Shown here: one piece after another, positions 18,526-30,059 of the stretch
Numbering within the stretch: the stretch's first letter is position 1
Layout of the letters: each line of letters opens with the position of its first letter
DNA from: Psychrobacter nivimaris
Lineage (GTDB): Bacteria; Pseudomonadota; Gammaproteobacteria; Pseudomonadales; Moraxellaceae
Assembly (NCBI RefSeq): GCF_009812035.1
Contig: NZ_VZIZ01000036.1
Coordinates: 31,273 to 95,272 of the forward strand
DNA: 64,000 nucleotides
Direction: 5' to 3'
Notes under the pieces: generated by a model
Told to the model about the DNA's origin: nothing
The model's input: only the letters and a program-made list of their open reading frames with translations
Database searches by the model: none
Made by a program: the position numbers and the translations under genes

Positions 18526-20685
18526 ATGGTATACCAAGGAAATCGCATCACGGTGACAATGCTAGAGGATGGCATCGCCAACATGCAGTACAACGCCGAA
18601 AATGAGAGCGTGAACAAATTTGATGCCGAAACCAACAAACAGTTTGGTGAAGCAGTTAGTGCGTTAGAAAAAGCCGACAACGTAAAAGGTCTTATCGTTA
18701 CTTCAGCCAAAGGCGTGTTTATCGCTGGTGCTGATATTACAGAATTCGTCGGTTCTTTCAAAAAATCAGAAAGCGAGATCAAAGATTGGGTCGTTCATGT
18801 CAATGACGCTTTCAATCGTTTTGAAGACTTGCCATTCCCTAAAGTTGCGGCTATCAATGGCGCGGCGATGGGCGGCGGTTGTGAAATGACTTTGGTTTGT
18901 GAATACCGTGTCATGAGTGACAAAGCCATCATCGGTCTACCAGAAACTCAGCTAGGTATCTTCCCAGGTTTCGGCGGTACAGTTCGTAGTACGCGTATCA
19001 TCGGTATCGATAACGCACTTGAGCTGATCGCGACTGGTAGCCCAAAGAAAGCATTGGCAGCATTGAAGCTAGGCTTGGTTGATGCGACTGTACCTGCTGA
19101 TGATTTGCAAGATGCAGCGATTGATCTAGTCAAAAAATGTATCTCAGGTGAGCTTGATTGGAAAGCAAAACGTGAAGAAAAACTGGCGCCAGTTAAGCTA
19201 AACCAGCTTGAGCAAGCAATGGCGTTCAACAGTGCCAAAGGTGCTATTTTCGCTAAAGCCAATCCTAAGCAATACCCAGCACCAGCGCTAGCAATCGAAG
19301 CTATTGAAAAACACGTTAACCTACCACGTGACAAAGCAATCGAAGTAGAAGCGGCTGGTTTTGCAAAAGCGGCTAAAACCCCACAAGCAGAAAGCTTGGT
19401 TGGTTTGTTCTTAAACGATCAATTGGTTAAAAAGTTAGCGAAACAGCATAGCAAATTAGCACATGACATCAGTGAAGCCGCCGTACTAGGTGCTGGCATC
19501 ATGGGTGGCGGTATCGCTTATCAGGCAGCCAGCAAAGGCTTGCCAATCATTATGAAAGATATCAAGTCTGAGCAATTAGACCTTGGTATGGGCGAAGCGA
19601 GCAAACTGCTTGGCAAAATGGTAGAACGCGGCAAGATGACCCCTGCAAAAATGGGTGAAACCTTAAGCCGTATCCGTCCTACTTTGAACTATGGTGATTT
19701 TGCTGAGACTGATATCGTAATCGAAGCTGTTGTAGAAAATCCAAACGTGAAGCGTGCGGTACTAAAAGAAGTAGAAGGCTTGGTAAAAGATGATTGTATC
19801 CTAGCGTCAAACACTTCGACTATCTCTATTACGTTCCTAGCAGAAGCGCTTGAGCGTCCAGAAAACTTCGTCGGTATGCATTTCTTCAACCCAGTACATC
19901 GTATGCCATTGGTAGAAGTTATCCGTGGTGAGAAGTCATCTGAAGAAGCCATCGCGACTACTGTTGCACTCGCTTCTAAAATGGGTAAAGTGCCAGTAGT
20001 GGTTAACGACTGCCCAGGTTTCTTGGTAAACCGTGTATTGTTCCCATACTTTGGCGCGTTTGACTTGCTACTGAAGCAAGGTGCTGACTTTGCTCATGTC
20101 GATAAAGTTATGGAAAAATTCGGCTGGCCGATGGGCCCTGCATACCTAATCGACGTGGTCGGTCTAGATACAGGTGTACATGGCGCAGCAGTGATGGCTG
20201 ATGGTTTCCCTGATCGTATGAAGCCTGATTATAAAGGTGCGATTCAGCATCTATATGACAATGAGCGTCTGGGTCAGAAAAACGGTATCGGTTTCTATAA
20301 ATACGAAATGGACAAGCGCGGTAAGCCAAAGAAAGTTGCTGACGAAGCCACTTACGAGCTGCTAAAAGCCACGACCGATAGCGAAAAACAAACCTTTGAC
20401 GATCAAGCAATCATTGATCGCACTATGATTGCTTTCTGCAACGAAACGGTTCGCTGCTTAGAAGACAACATCGTAAGCACACCAAGCGAGGCCGATATGG
20501 CGATGATTATGGGCGTAGGTTTCCCTCCATTCCGTGGTGGCCCATGCCGTTATATCGATCAAATGGGTCTAGATAACTACTTGGCACTATGTGAAAAATA
20601 CGCACATCTTGGCAAAGCTTATGAAGCGCCACAAAAGATTCGCGACATGGCAGCCGCAGGCGAGACTTTTTACGCAACAGCGTAA
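18526..20685 (+). CDS. fadB: Fatty acid oxidation complex subunit alpha
   Basis: Multifunctional enoyl-CoA hydratase/isomerase and 3-hydroxyacyl-CoA dehydrogenase of beta-oxidation. 719 residues, as for FadB. Hydratase glutamates are at 120 (GGGCEMTL) and 140 (GLPETQLG), with the oxyanion-hole region [10 protein letters not shown]. The dehydrogenase half starts at the NAD loop [11 protein letters not shown] (about 325) and has the catalytic His in [16 protein letters not shown] strong AAGGAG site precedes the ATG. fadA follows after 230 bp. Confidence 0.97.
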   Translation: MVYQGNRITVTMLEDGIANMQYNAENESVNKFDAETNKQFGEAVSALEKADNVKGLIVTSAKGVFIAGADITEFVGSFKKSESEIKDWVVHVNDAFNRFEDLPFPKVAAINGAAMGGGCEMTLVCEYRVMSDKAIIGLPETQLGIFPGFGGTVRSTRIIGIDNALELIATGSPKKALAALKLGLVDATVPADDLQDAAIDLVKKCISGELDWKAKREEKLAPVKLNQLEQAMAFNSAKGAIFAKANPKQYPAPALAIEAIEKHVNLPRDKAIEVEAAGFAKAAKTPQAESLVGLFLNDQLVKKLAKQHSKLAHDISEAAVLGAGIMGGGIAYQAASKGLPIIMKDIKSEQLDLGMGEASKLLGKMVERGKMTPAKMGETLSRIRPTLNYGDFAETDIVIEAVVENPNVKRAVLKEVEGLVKDDCILASNTSTISITFLAEALERPENFVGMHFFNPVHRMPLVEVIRGEKSSEEAIATTVALASKMGKVPVVVNDCPGFLVNRVLFPYFGAFDLLLKQGADFAHVDKVMEKFGWPMGPAYLIDVVGLDTGVHGAAVMADGFPDRMKPDYKGAIQHLYDNERLGQKNGIGFYKYEMDKRGKPKKVADEATYELLKATTDSEKQTFDDQAIIDRTMIAFCNETVRCLEDNIVSTPSEADMAMIMGVGFPPFRGGPCRYIDQMGLDNYLALCEKYAHLGKAYEAPQKIRDMAAAGETFYATA

Positions 20686-20870
20686 TAGTCAGTCATTACT
20701 AGGATGAAGTGCAGTACGTTTGTTATTTTGCATAAAAGTAGTTGAGACATGAATCGTCTCCAATAGCGAACGTACGATCATAGTTGGTTCAGTTTAATGC
20801 TAGTACGAGTAAATCAAGCGAAAATGTACCTATTGTACTTTGAGTGGGATTAACAAGGTAATAGTCGTAA

Positions 20871-22088
<1,218 letters not shown>

Positions 22089-22146
22089 TCTTATTTGTAT
22101 AAACAAGATTATTTGAACACTCAACAAGTAGCTACTCGCTAACGAA

Positions 22147-22179
22147 AAACCTCTAGTCATAACGGCTAGAGGTTTTTTT
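22147..22179 (+). terminator. Terminator after fadA
   Basis: AACCTCTAG (22148-22156), a 9-base loop, CTAGAGGTT and a T-run, 60 bp after the fadA stop. Confidence 0.9.
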
Positions 22180-22373
22180 ATGGGTCAAATTAATAGTTGG
22201 TAAGCTAATAGATCACAGAGTCGAAAAACACAGTATTACGGCGATTAAAAATTATCTCCATTGACGCATTCATGAAACTATGACTAAATAAGAGAAAGAT
22301 GAACCATGGCACTGTTTATGATAATTCTAAAATAGTTTTTAGTTGCAACTGTCAGCCGTACAAGGAGTGTACT

Positions 22374-22949
22374 ATGTCTACTATGATTAATGATCGCACC
22401 TATCGAATCGCTCGTGAGAATACCCAAGCGATGATTGTTGATGTGCAAGAGCGCTTAACGCCGCATATCTATGACCACGAAAATATTGTCAAAAAAACCG
22501 TTACCTTGATTAAAGGGTTACAGGCACTCAATATTCCAATCATGCTCAATGAACAATATAAAAAAGGCTTGGGCGATACTTTACCAGAGCTGCGCGACGT
22601 ACTCGAAGGAGACAATGCCAAGAGCTTTGAAAAGGTTACGTTTAGTGCCTGCGATAACAATGATTCATGGCACCATCTAGCGCAGCAGAACCGTAGTACC
22701 GTGTTGCTTTTTGGTGCTGAAGCTCATGTTTGTATTATGCAAACGGCACTGGATTTATTGGATAATGGTATGCAGCCTGTCATTATTGGGGATGCGGTGG
22801 GTTCTCGTTTTCCTTATGACAAAAAGCAAGCAATTCGCCGTATTCGCCGTGCAGGTGGGGTGATTAGCACTGTCGAATCAATCTTATTTGAGCTATGCCG
22901 TAGCAGTGAAGACCCTGCATTTAAAACGATTATCAATTTGATTAAGTAG
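22374..22949 (+). CDS. Isochorismatase-like cysteine hydrolase
   Basis: 191 residues of the isochorismatase/nicotinamidase superfamily. I start at the ATG at 22374 because AAGGAG lies 8 bp upstream; the in-frame ATG at 22299 adds 25 unrelated residues. Catalytic Asp in AMIVDVQERL, Lys in SFEKVTFSA and Cys in AEAHVCIMQTALDLL are all visible. It resembles YcaC-type hydrolases in length and in the C-terminal IRRIRRAGGVISTVES region. Substrate is not deducible. Isolated between fadA and the HD gene. Confidence 0.88.
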   Translation: MSTMINDRTYRIARENTQAMIVDVQERLTPHIYDHENIVKKTVTLIKGLQALNIPIMLNEQYKKGLGDTLPELRDVLEGDNAKSFEKVTFSACDNNDSWHHLAQQNRSTVLLFGAEAHVCIMQTALDLLDNGMQPVIIGDAVGSRFPYDKKQAIRRIRRAGGVISTVESILFELCRSSEDPAFKTIINLIK

Positions 22950-23172
22950 GTGGTTAAAAACTTGGATAAATAGGGAGTCAATTTGACCATTTATCTTCTA
23001 ACTTAGAATAGATAGCGCTTGGTAAAATAAGCGCTATTTTTTTGGTAACGGTAATATTCTTTTAACCATTGCTATATATCAAACCAATTATAATATCTTG
23101 AGCAATGAAACTTAAAATAGCTAGAACTCATAAGTATTAAAACCAATAACTAGAGAAAACCAGAGAAAATCA

Positions 23173-23802
23173 ATGTCGCAAGCCAGCTCTATATCACTCA
23201 CTCATTCCGAATCTACTTCACATATCGACATCGACGATGTCACTCATTTCTTATTGGAGTTAGATGCGCTCAAACGCGTGAATCGCCGTAGCTATGTGAC
23301 ACAGACCACTCGCAAAGAAAACTCTGCCGAACATTCTTGGCATTTAGCGATGGCCTGTTGGTCAATTGCTGAATTATTTGCACTAGACGTCAATCATGAA
23401 AAATTGCTGAAGATGGCACTGGTTCATGATTTGGGTGAGATTGATGCGGGTGATACTTTTTTATATGCCGATACGCGTACTGATGCACACGTCGAAGAGC
23501 GTGCAGGCATTGCTAGATTGCAACGTGAGCGAGGCAATGGCATTAGTGATTTAAGCGAGGTTTGGGAAGCGCAGGAAACAGGAAATAGCAAAGAAAGTCA
23601 GTTGCTCAGAGTGGTTGATCGCTTATTGCCGTTTTTACTCAATCTGAATACCAACGGTAAAACGTGGATTGAGCTTGGTGTCACGCGTTCGAAAGTGGCG
23701 GGTGCGCATGCATTTATCAAAGACAGCTTTCCTCCTATCCATGATTGGCTCTCACATAATATTGCATACGCAACTCAGCAAGGCTGGCTGATTGATGCAT
23801 AA
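23173..23802 (+). CDS. HD-domain hydrolase (YfbR/HDDC2-like)
   Basis: 209 residues. The HD metal site is visible: His in SAEHSWHLAMA, the HD pair in ALVHDLGEIDAGDT and a late Asp in RVVDRLLPFLLN. The arrangement matches HDDC2/YfbR-type phosphohydrolases, some of which are 5'-deoxynucleotidases; the exact substrate here is inference. Residues 1-20 are Ser/Thr-rich and variable. Convergent with psd. Confidence 0.85.
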   Translation: MSQASSISLTHSESTSHIDIDDVTHFLLELDALKRVNRRSYVTQTTRKENSAEHSWHLAMACWSIAELFALDVNHEKLLKMALVHDLGEIDAGDTFLYADTRTDAHVEERAGIARLQRERGNGISDLSEVWEAQETGNSKESQLLRVVDRLLPFLLNLNTNGKTWIELGVTRSKVAGAHAFIKDSFPPIHDWLSHNIAYATQQGWLIDA

Positions 23803-23827
23803 ATCTACGTAAGTAACAGGCATAAAA

Positions 23828-23868
23828 AAAGCCCAATTAAGCATTATGATTTACGCTTAACTGGGCTG
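23828..23868 (-). terminator. Terminator for psd (and possibly the HD gene)
   Basis: AGCCCA-A-TTAAGC pairs with GCTTAA-C-TGGGCT (one mismatch). Reading on the minus strand it is followed by a run of seven T's, fitting psd. Confidence 0.8.
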
Positions 23869-23896
23869 ATATTTTCAGTACTCTTATACAGGCGTG

Positions 23897-24733
23897 TTAT
23901 TGAGCATTTGCCATTCCTAGCAATTGACCCATTTGCACAACGCTGTTGGCTTGCATACTATCTAGCCAGTCAGCCTTTGCTGCTTTTGGTAATACTACGA
24001 TAGCCGTTGAGCCCAAATAAAAGCGTCCCAGCTCTTCGCCTGCTGCAAACTGCATATCATGATCGGACTCGAATATGTCGTCAGTACGAGCAATTTTGCC
24101 AGTGGCGACAGTTTCAATACCAGCGACGATCATAGCACCAACCATTACGACAGCTGCTTTGCCATACTTGGTATCAAACATACAGACCAGACGCTCATTA
24201 CGCGCAAATAAGTCTGGCACGTTAGCCGCCGTGGTATTGTTGACCGAAAACAGGGTGCCAGGTACATAGCGAGTCTTGGTCAATGTACCAGTAAACGGCA
24301 TATGCACACGGTGATAATTACTAGGCGCTAAGTAGATAGTTGCAAAACTACCATCAGCGAAATAACTGCCATCTTCACTATCAGCAAGTAGTTGGCCGAC
24401 ATCATAGTGACGACCTTTTGCCTGTAGTAGTTTATGGTCTTCGATTTGTCCTAGCTGAGAGATAATACCGTCCGCAGGGCTCACGATACCGTTTGCCGTG
24501 GCGTCGATAGTACGAGCATCTTCTTTTAACTCACGGGTAAAAAAGTCATTAAAACTTTCATAAGCGTTAAGGCTTTGGCGTTCGTACTCGTCTAAGCTGA
24601 TATTATAAGCTTTGGCAAAGCTACGGATAAAGGTGCGTTTGACATAAGGGTGGCGACTGGCGGCCAAACGTCCAGCGACTTTACTGAGCTTTTGCTGCGG
24701 CACAAGCTGTTGTAAGGTGGTAAATACATTCAT
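23897..24733 (-). CDS. psd: Phosphatidylserine decarboxylase
   Basis: Membrane-associated enzyme making phosphatidylethanolamine. Starting at the ATG at 24733 (MNVFTTLQQLVPQ) gives 278 residues, the family norm; an upstream ATG at 24790 adds 19 residues. The LGST motif at 240-243 is the self-cleavage site that generates the pyruvoyl group on Ser242. Other marks: FNDFFTREL, SPADGIISQLG, YLAPSNYHRVHMPFTG and VGAMIVAGIET. Followed by its own terminator. Confidence 0.95.
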   Translation of the reverse strand: MNVFTTLQQLVPQQKLSKVAGRLAASRHPYVKRTFIRSFAKAYNISLDEYERQSLNAYESFNDFFTRELKEDARTIDATANGIVSPADGIISQLGQIEDHKLLQAKGRHYDVGQLLADSEDGSYFADGSFATIYLAPSNYHRVHMPFTGTLTKTRYVPGTLFSVNNTTAANVPDLFARNERLVCMFDTKYGKAAVVMVGAMIVAGIETVATGKIARTDDIFESDHDMQFAAGEELGRFYLGSTAIVVLPKAAKADWLDSMQANSVVQMGQLLGMANAQ

Positions 24734-25007
24734 AATAAGGCTACCAAAATAAGGTGTAATATAATAGGGGCGTGTTGGAAGTTCGACCATAGCACTGGCA
24801 GTGGCTAAAATTGCGCCATACTACGTTGTAAATCTAGATAAGGCATGAGCATTATCGTCGTTTTACGCCTTGTCTGGAACAGTTTTAGCGATCCGCAGTA
24901 CCTATTTGTGAATATCAAACACGCCCTAATAATAGTTAAGTTAATGACGGTATTTTATCATGGACAGTATATTATTGTATGGCCATAATCTGTTAAGGAA
25001 TTAGTAA

Positions 25008-25460
25008 ATGAAAGCACTCATACAACGGGTGAAGCACGCTAGTGTGGTCGTCGATCAACAGTGTATTGGTGAGATTGAGCATGGAGTATTGGCATATATT
25101 GGCTTAGGGCATGAAGACGATTTCGCCGCTGCACAGCGTATGATTGACAAAATACTGACCTATCGCATTTTTGAAAATGACGAAGATCCGGCCAAATTTG
25201 GTAAACTGGATAAAAACGTTCAGCAGATTGGTGGTGGGCTATTATTGGTCTCGCAATTTACCTTGATGGCAAAAACTGACAAAGGACGCCGACCAGACTT
25301 TGGTGGAGCAATGGCACCTGCTGCGGCGCAAGCGTTATTTGAACAACTGGTCGATTATGCCAAAACTAAGCACCCGAACGTGGCAACTGGTCAGTTTGGT
25401 GCTGATATGCAAGTGTCGAGCGTCAATGATGGGCCGCTTAATTTTTTACTAGAAATCTGA
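25008..25460 (+). CDS. dtd: D-aminoacyl-tRNA deacylase
   Basis: Hydrolyses D-amino acids from tRNA. 150 residues starting MKALIQRVKHASVVV. SQFTLMA with the conserved Gln/Thr and the Gly-cisPro of VNDGPLNF are present. In the family the second motif normally reads NxGPVT; here Thr is replaced by Asn, a mild departure that keeps the GP dipeptide. Sits alone between psd (-) and phoB (+); the Pho box lies just after its stop. Confidence 0.95.
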   Translation: MKALIQRVKHASVVVDQQCIGEIEHGVLAYIGLGHEDDFAAAQRMIDKILTYRIFENDEDPAKFGKLDKNVQQIGGGLLLVSQFTLMAKTDKGRRPDFGGAMAPAAAQALFEQLVDYAKTKHPNVATGQFGADMQVSSVNDGPLNFLLEI

Positions 25461-25467
25461 TTTTAGA

Positions 25468-25489
25468 GTGTCATCAAGCTGTCATAATT
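25468..25489 (+). promoter_or_regulatory. Pho box upstream of phoB
   Basis: Two 11-bp direct repeats, GTGTCATCAAG and CTGTCATAATT, match the PhoB consensus CTGTCATAWAW-CTGTCAY. They lie about 84 bp before the phoB ATG, immediately after dtd. Implies autoregulation of phoBR. Confidence 0.8.
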
Positions 25490-25572
25490 AATCCGTTTAA
25501 TAGGTAGAGACTGGTGAGTATATATCGCCTTTTTACATGCTAGATTTTGTCCGCTAACACCGAGAATGTCCT

Positions 25573-26277
25573 ATGTATAATGAGCAAATTTTGATTGTTG
25601 AAGATGAGCCTGCGATTCGTGAAATGGTTGTCATGACGCTAGAGATGGCTGGGTTTGATAGCTTGCAAGCAGCTGACGTGTCAGAGGCGCATCAGCAAGT
25701 GGTCGATCATAGACCATCACTGATACTATTAGATTGGATGTTGCCGGGTGACAAGAGCGGTGTGGATTTTTGTCGTATGCTCAAAAACGATGAGCTACTC
25801 TCTGAAATACCAGTCATTATGCTAACGGCAAAAAGCGAAGAAGATAGTAAGGTGCACGGTCTTGATGCAGGCGCAGATGATTATATGACCAAACCTTTTT
25901 CGACTCGTGAGCTGATTTCTAGAATCAAAGCCGTACTACGCCGCAGTAGCGCGATGAGCAGCGATAAACCTATCGAAATTGGACAGTTAAGTCTAGATAC
26001 TAAGAGTCAGCGCGTGACAGCTGCCGGTAAAATCGTTGATGTTGGGCCCACAGAGTATCGCCTATTGGCATTTTTTATGAGTCACCCTGAGCGCGCCTAT
26101 ACACGAACGCAGCTGCTCGATCAGGTATGGGGCGGCAATGTATACATCGAAGACCGAACCATCGATGTGCATATCAAACGTCTACGTAAATTACTGCGAC
26201 CTTATGACTGTGATACATTGATACAGACGGTACGTGGAACAGGCTACCGATTTTCTAGCCTGATTGAGCCAAGTTAA
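25573..26277 (+). CDS. phoB: Phosphate regulon response regulator PhoB
   Basis: OmpR-class transcription factor activated by phosphorylation under phosphate limitation. 234 residues. Receiver domain: acidic pocket at 10-12 (VEDE), phospho-acceptor Asp54 (LLDWMLP) and Lys107 (MTKPF). The C-terminal winged helix has PTEYRLLAFFMSHPERAYTRTQLLD, DRTIDVHIKRLRK and VRGTGYRF. Upstream Pho box and downstream phoR support PhoB rather than another OmpR-family regulator. Confidence 0.95.
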   Translation: MYNEQILIVEDEPAIREMVVMTLEMAGFDSLQAADVSEAHQQVVDHRPSLILLDWMLPGDKSGVDFCRMLKNDELLSEIPVIMLTAKSEEDSKVHGLDAGADDYMTKPFSTRELISRIKAVLRRSSAMSSDKPIEIGQLSLDTKSQRVTAAGKIVDVGPTEYRLLAFFMSHPERAYTRTQLLDQVWGGNVYIEDRTIDVHIKRLRKLLRPYDCDTLIQTVRGTGYRFSSLIEPS

Positions 26278-26335
26278 TCTTGTACAAATAATGCCGCAGC
26301 GATATAAAGGCCGCGGATAGTGGTAAGGATAAGAG

Positions 26336-27427
26336 ATGGACAAGATAGCGCCAGCACAAAGTGAGCAATCAGCTCTATTAGAGCAAATATCTACTCAAAG
26401 TACAGCGGAGCAACTCAAAAAAATCGGCAGTGCACTACGAGCCTTGCGCGATGCAGTGATTTTGCTCAACAATAATGATGGACTAGAATGGTGGAATCAG
26501 GCGGCACAAGACTTATTGCTGCTACAGCCAGAAGATAAAGGTCAGAACATTTTTGACTTTATTACTGTACCTGAGTTCCGTCAGTATTATGAAGGTACAA
26601 CGATACCCAACGATGGCGTCCATATAGAATCATGGCGAGATCCTAGTCGCTACTTAAAGTGTGAACTGACCCCTTTCGGTGATGAAAAACTGCTGTTTGT
26701 ATATGATGTGACCCGCTTGCGGCACTTAGAGCAAATGCGTCAGGATTTTGTCGCAAATGTCTCGCATGAGCTTAGAACACCATTGACGGTAATGATGGGC
26801 TACCTAGAAAATTTCTCCGATCAGCCAGATATGCCGCCGCAATGGCGTCGTGGTTTTGAGCTGATGACCCAGCAAACAGCCCGTATGAACAGAATTGTGA
26901 ACGACTTACTGCTATTGTCTAAGATTGAAATCGAAGAGTCACACGAGCTGCATTACATAGATATGACTAAGCTACTGACCAATATCTATGACGATGCACA
27001 GGCCTACAACCAAGCGTACAAACACATCATTCATTTGCATATAGATACGTATGATGGGCTGTACGGGTCAGAGATGTACTTGAATAGTGCGCTATCCAAT
27101 CTAGTAATCAATGCGATCAAATATACGCCAAAGGGTGGCAATATCACTATCAGCTGGACAAGGACGTCTGATGGCTGCCGTTTCGCGGTCGAAGATGATG
27201 GGATCGGTATTGCGTCAGAGCATATCGCCCGTTTGACAGAGCGTTTCTATCGTATCGACAAAGGTCGTAGCCGTGCAACAGGTGGTACGGGGTTGGGATT
27301 AGCGATTGTAAAACACGTACTGCACCAGCACGAAGCGCAATTGCAAATCGATTCAGTAGAAGGGGAAGGGTCGACATTTAGTGTGGTATTTCCTTCAAAC
27401 TATGTCAGATCCGTTACTGCCAATTAA
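26336..27427 (+). CDS. phoR: Phosphate regulon sensor kinase PhoR, lacking N-terminal membrane segments
   Basis: 363 residues. A PAS-like domain (about 30-125, with LRDAVILLNN and NIFDFITVPEFRQYY aligning to the PhoR PAS region) leads to the H-box FVANVSHELRTPLTV with His144, then N, G1 and G2 boxes (NLVINAIKYTP, VEDDGIGI, GGTGLGLAIVKHVL). E. coli PhoR has 431 residues with two N-terminal membrane helices. None is present here, and an in-frame TAA at 26330-26332 rules out a longer start. An AAGGA site precedes the ATG. Directly follows phoB (58 bp). Confidence 0.93.
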   Translation: MDKIAPAQSEQSALLEQISTQSTAEQLKKIGSALRALRDAVILLNNNDGLEWWNQAAQDLLLLQPEDKGQNIFDFITVPEFRQYYEGTTIPNDGVHIESWRDPSRYLKCELTPFGDEKLLFVYDVTRLRHLEQMRQDFVANVSHELRTPLTVMMGYLENFSDQPDMPPQWRRGFELMTQQTARMNRIVNDLLLLSKIEIEESHELHYIDMTKLLTNIYDDAQAYNQAYKHIIHLHIDTYDGLYGSEMYLNSALSNLVINAIKYTPKGGNITISWTRTSDGCRFAVEDDGIGIASEHIARLTERFYRIDKGRSRATGGTGLGLAIVKHVLHQHEAQLQIDSVEGEGSTFSVVFPSNYVRSVTAN

Positions 27428-27534
27428 TACGATTTCTAGTCTGTATTAGCGTTGGTTTTTCGGTTTCAGTTTCTTGATTAATATAAACCTAGCATGACTT
27501 CAAATTAGGATAACGACATACTTTTTTGTATTCG

Positions 27535-28125
27535 TTAATCCTTTTGCAAAAGTGGATAAGGGTTAACCGCACTGCCATTAATATAGATACCATAATGTAC
27601 ATGTGTTGGTGTTCCTTTTGCGTTACCGCTATCACCCACATAACCTATCACATCGCCCTGATTGACCCAGTCATTGGGGGAGATGTCAGCATAGTCTTCT
27701 AGATGAGCGTAGTAATGTCCTGCGCCACCAGGCCCTACCACCACAACCACGCGCCCACCCAATGTGTTCTCACCAACCTTGCTTACTACGCCTTGCGTAG
27801 TCGACTGCACGGGAGTATTACGCGGCGCAAAGATATCGATACCTTCGTGGGAGCGGCCTTGACTACGTGCCGCGCCCCAAGTATCTGTCAGGTTTCGTTC
27901 TGATAGTGGACTGGGCAAGCTGTTTTCGGTCGGCAGTTCTTGTTGCAATAGACTCAATTGCTGCCATTTGGCAACCACAAATGACTGCGTCTGTTGGCTA
28001 ATACTAGGTAGTAGCTTATCGAAGACAAATAACAGTGCTAGCAATACGATAGCCTTAATCAATAGGCTTATTAAACGACTAAAAAAAGAAGGTCTGGGAG
28101 GCTGGTTATTTCCATCTGCTAGCAT
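27535..28125 (-). CDS. M23 family metallopeptidase, membrane-anchored
   Basis: 196 residues. A single hydrophobic helix at about 17-35 anchors the protein to the inner membrane with the peptidase domain in the periplasm. Zinc motifs are complete: HxxxD at His93/Asp97 ([10 protein letters not shown]) and HxH at His175/His177 (THVHYGIYI). This predicts an active LytM-type endopeptidase or cell-wall remodelling factor rather than a degenerate EnvC/NlpD-like activator. Substrate linkage cannot be read. Convergent with phoR. Confidence 0.9.
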   Translation of the reverse strand: MLADGNNQPPRPSFFSRLISLLIKAIVLLALLFVFDKLLPSISQQTQSFVVAKWQQLSLLQQELPTENSLPSPLSERNLTDTWGAARSQGRSHEGIDIFAPRNTPVQSTTQGVVSKVGENTLGGRVVVVVGPGGAGHYYAHLEDYADISPNDWVNQGDVIGYVGDSGNAKGTPTHVHYGIYINGSAVNPYPLLQKD

Positions 28126-28322
28126 TGATGTCTCATATATATTTTATGTCATTTGAGATTTTATTATAAAAGCTTCGTCTGATAACGTATGTATCGCATT
28201 GTTATCTATCGTTTTTACCCCAATAGATATCCTTATGGTTAAGGAAATAAACAGCAAATACAGTTTTATCTACTTAACATTTCTGCTGAGCATAGACAGT
28301 TGCTACTGATGGTTAATATTTT

Positions 28323-29045
28323 ATGAATGATGCTTTTAATCCTGCTGATATTTTTGCCACGCGCGAAACAGCGCTGGTTATCGATACTGAAACAGATCAG
28401 GGCAGTGATCCTAGACCTATCCAAGTTGCTACTATCAATGTAGCAACTGGCTTTGAATGGATGAAATACTTTAACAGTGGTCGATCTATCTCACCCATTG
28501 TCATAAAGGTGCATGGTATTACCGATGCTGATGTGGCTGGACTTGAGCGCTTTGAGCTAGAACAGTTTGAATTGCCAGAGTACTTGATTGGTCACAATGT
28601 ACGTTTTGATTGGCGAGTGATTGGCAGTCCTTCTGCTAAGCTGATTTGTACGGTGAGACTTGCGCGGGCCGCCTTTCCAGAATGGCGTGCTTACGGTCAG
28701 TCTAAGTGTATCGAACAGTTATTGGGTAAGGGTGAAGCGAGTGCAATGACGATTGCCGCTCATGATGCGCTTGGCGATGCTCGAATGTGCTATTTGCTGT
28801 ATCAAGCATGCTGCGAGCGTCTAGAAATTGCGCCGACAGATTTTGCAGCAGCACATGCTATTTCTAATAAAGCGACCCCTGTGAGCAAGATGCCGTTTGG
28901 TAAGCATAAAGGCAAGCCGATCAAAGACGTGCCCATCAGCTATGTTAAATGGATGATAGGCAATATTCATAATATGCAGCCGTCCCTGTATTCGGCACTG
29001 ACTAAACGCTTAAAACTGGAAGAAGCAGAAAATGCAAAAAAGTAA
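28323..29045 (+). CDS. DnaQ-like 3'-5' exonuclease with C-terminal DUF3820
   Basis: 240 residues. DEDDh exonuclease residues: Asp21 and Glu23 (VIDTET), Asp96 (HNVRFDWR), His147 and Asp152 (HDALGDARM). After residue 190 comes MPFGKHKGKPIKDVPISYVKWM, the DUF3820 signature often fused to or next to exonucleases. Probably acts in DNA repair or turnover, similar in layout to ExoX; exact role unknown. Solitary between the M23 gene and the hydrolase. Confidence 0.88.
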   Translation: MNDAFNPADIFATRETALVIDTETDQGSDPRPIQVATINVATGFEWMKYFNSGRSISPIVIKVHGITDADVAGLERFELEQFELPEYLIGHNVRFDWRVIGSPSAKLICTVRLARAAFPEWRAYGQSKCIEQLLGKGEASAMTIAAHDALGDARMCYLLYQACCERLEIAPTDFAAAHAISNKATPVSKMPFGKHKGKPIKDVPISYVKWMIGNIHNMQPSLYSALTKRLKLEEAENAKK

Positions 29046-29093
29046 CCTGAATTATCGAGGGTCTACCATGTATGGTGCGACATGGTGCTAAGC

Positions 29094-30059
29094 TTATGGT
29101 TGGTCGTGCAACCATGTCACCGCCATCTGCCATAGCTGCGGCGCTTTGATATTGGTCTTACTGCTAAAATAGCGCATATGACCAATATGATTTAGACCAA
29201 AATCCTCAGGGTCCAAGAAACGCTTTTCTACGGGCATTTTTGTAAATACCCTTATCATATCGTCCATGTTTTCACTGTTGGCGATATCATCATCGCTAAA
29301 GCCAAGCCACAGTGCTGGCATGCTGAGCTCATCATAGAAATGCGTGTGTATGCTTTTGCCAAATGCGGTCTTGATATAGCCTTCGCCATTGCACCATTCA
29401 CGCCATTGACGCGCTACTCCGCGTGGTAGCGGCTCACCCATACCGATTTTGTCTGACGGCGTATAGCCTAGTGTTAAATTAGTGAATGGAATAAACGCAT
29501 CCATAAAGCCCATAGCTTTGAGTTTATATGGCATGCCCATATTTTTGATACGCCCTGACGAGCAAGCGACATTGAACACTGAGCCAATCGCCTGATAGTT
29601 AGGCATCAAGCCAATGAGCTGACCGCCCGCGCTATGACCGATAAGATGATAAGAGGCATCAGGAAACTCATCTTGTAAGGCATCAAGTACGGCAGGCATG
29701 TCGTGGCGACCCCAACTGATCAAAGAAGCGCTACATTTTGCCAGATCGGTCGATAATGACTCACCGATTCCTTCGTTATCGAAGGCCAGCACCCCAAAGC
29801 CGCTCTCTGCTAGGTAGGTCGCAAAGTTATGATAAAAGTGGCGCTTAATACCTGTGGCGGGTGCCATCATGACGGCTTTTTTTGTCGCATCTTTAGGGCG
29901 ATAGACAGTGGCTGCCAATGCTTGGTTGCGATCAGTCATGATGCTTAATGAGTAAGTGTCAATATTACTCGCGTCATTCACATTACTTTTATTAGTGAGA
30001 GTGCTATTAACCACAGAGCTTGATAGCTCGGCAGTATGAGAGGCGTTATGATTATCCAT
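29094..30059 (-). CDS. Alpha/beta hydrolase, serine-lipase-like
   Basis: 321 residues. Alpha/beta-hydrolase fold with the nucleophile elbow GHSAGGQ (Ser near 152), an upstream GVLAFDNEGIGES turn, and a late Asp and His (NHIGHMRYF near residue 300). No signal peptide is seen, so it should be cytoplasmic. The first 40 residues are Asn/Ser-rich. Related to COG4757-type predicted alpha/beta hydrolases by general appearance; the substrate is unknown. Confidence 0.8.
   Translation of the reverse strand: MDNHNASHTAELSSSVVNSTLTNKSNVNDASNIDTYSLSIMTDRNQALAATVYRPKDATKKAVMMAPATGIKRHFYHNFATYLAESGFGVLAFDNEGIGESLSTDLAKCSASLISWGRHDMPAVLDALQDEFPDASYHLIGHSAGGQLIGLMPNYQAIGSVFNVACSSGRIKNMGMPYKLKAMGFMDAFIPFTNLTLGYTPSDKIGMGEPLPRGVARQWREWCNGEGYIKTAFGKSIHTHFYDELSMPALWLGFSDDDIANSENMDDMIRVFTKMPVEKRFLDPEDFGLNHIGHMRYFSSKTNIKAPQLWQMAVTWLHDQP

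Noticed and set aside
18948..19334. 128-codon reverse frame within fadB
   Set aside because: Antisense to conserved coding sequence, no family features.
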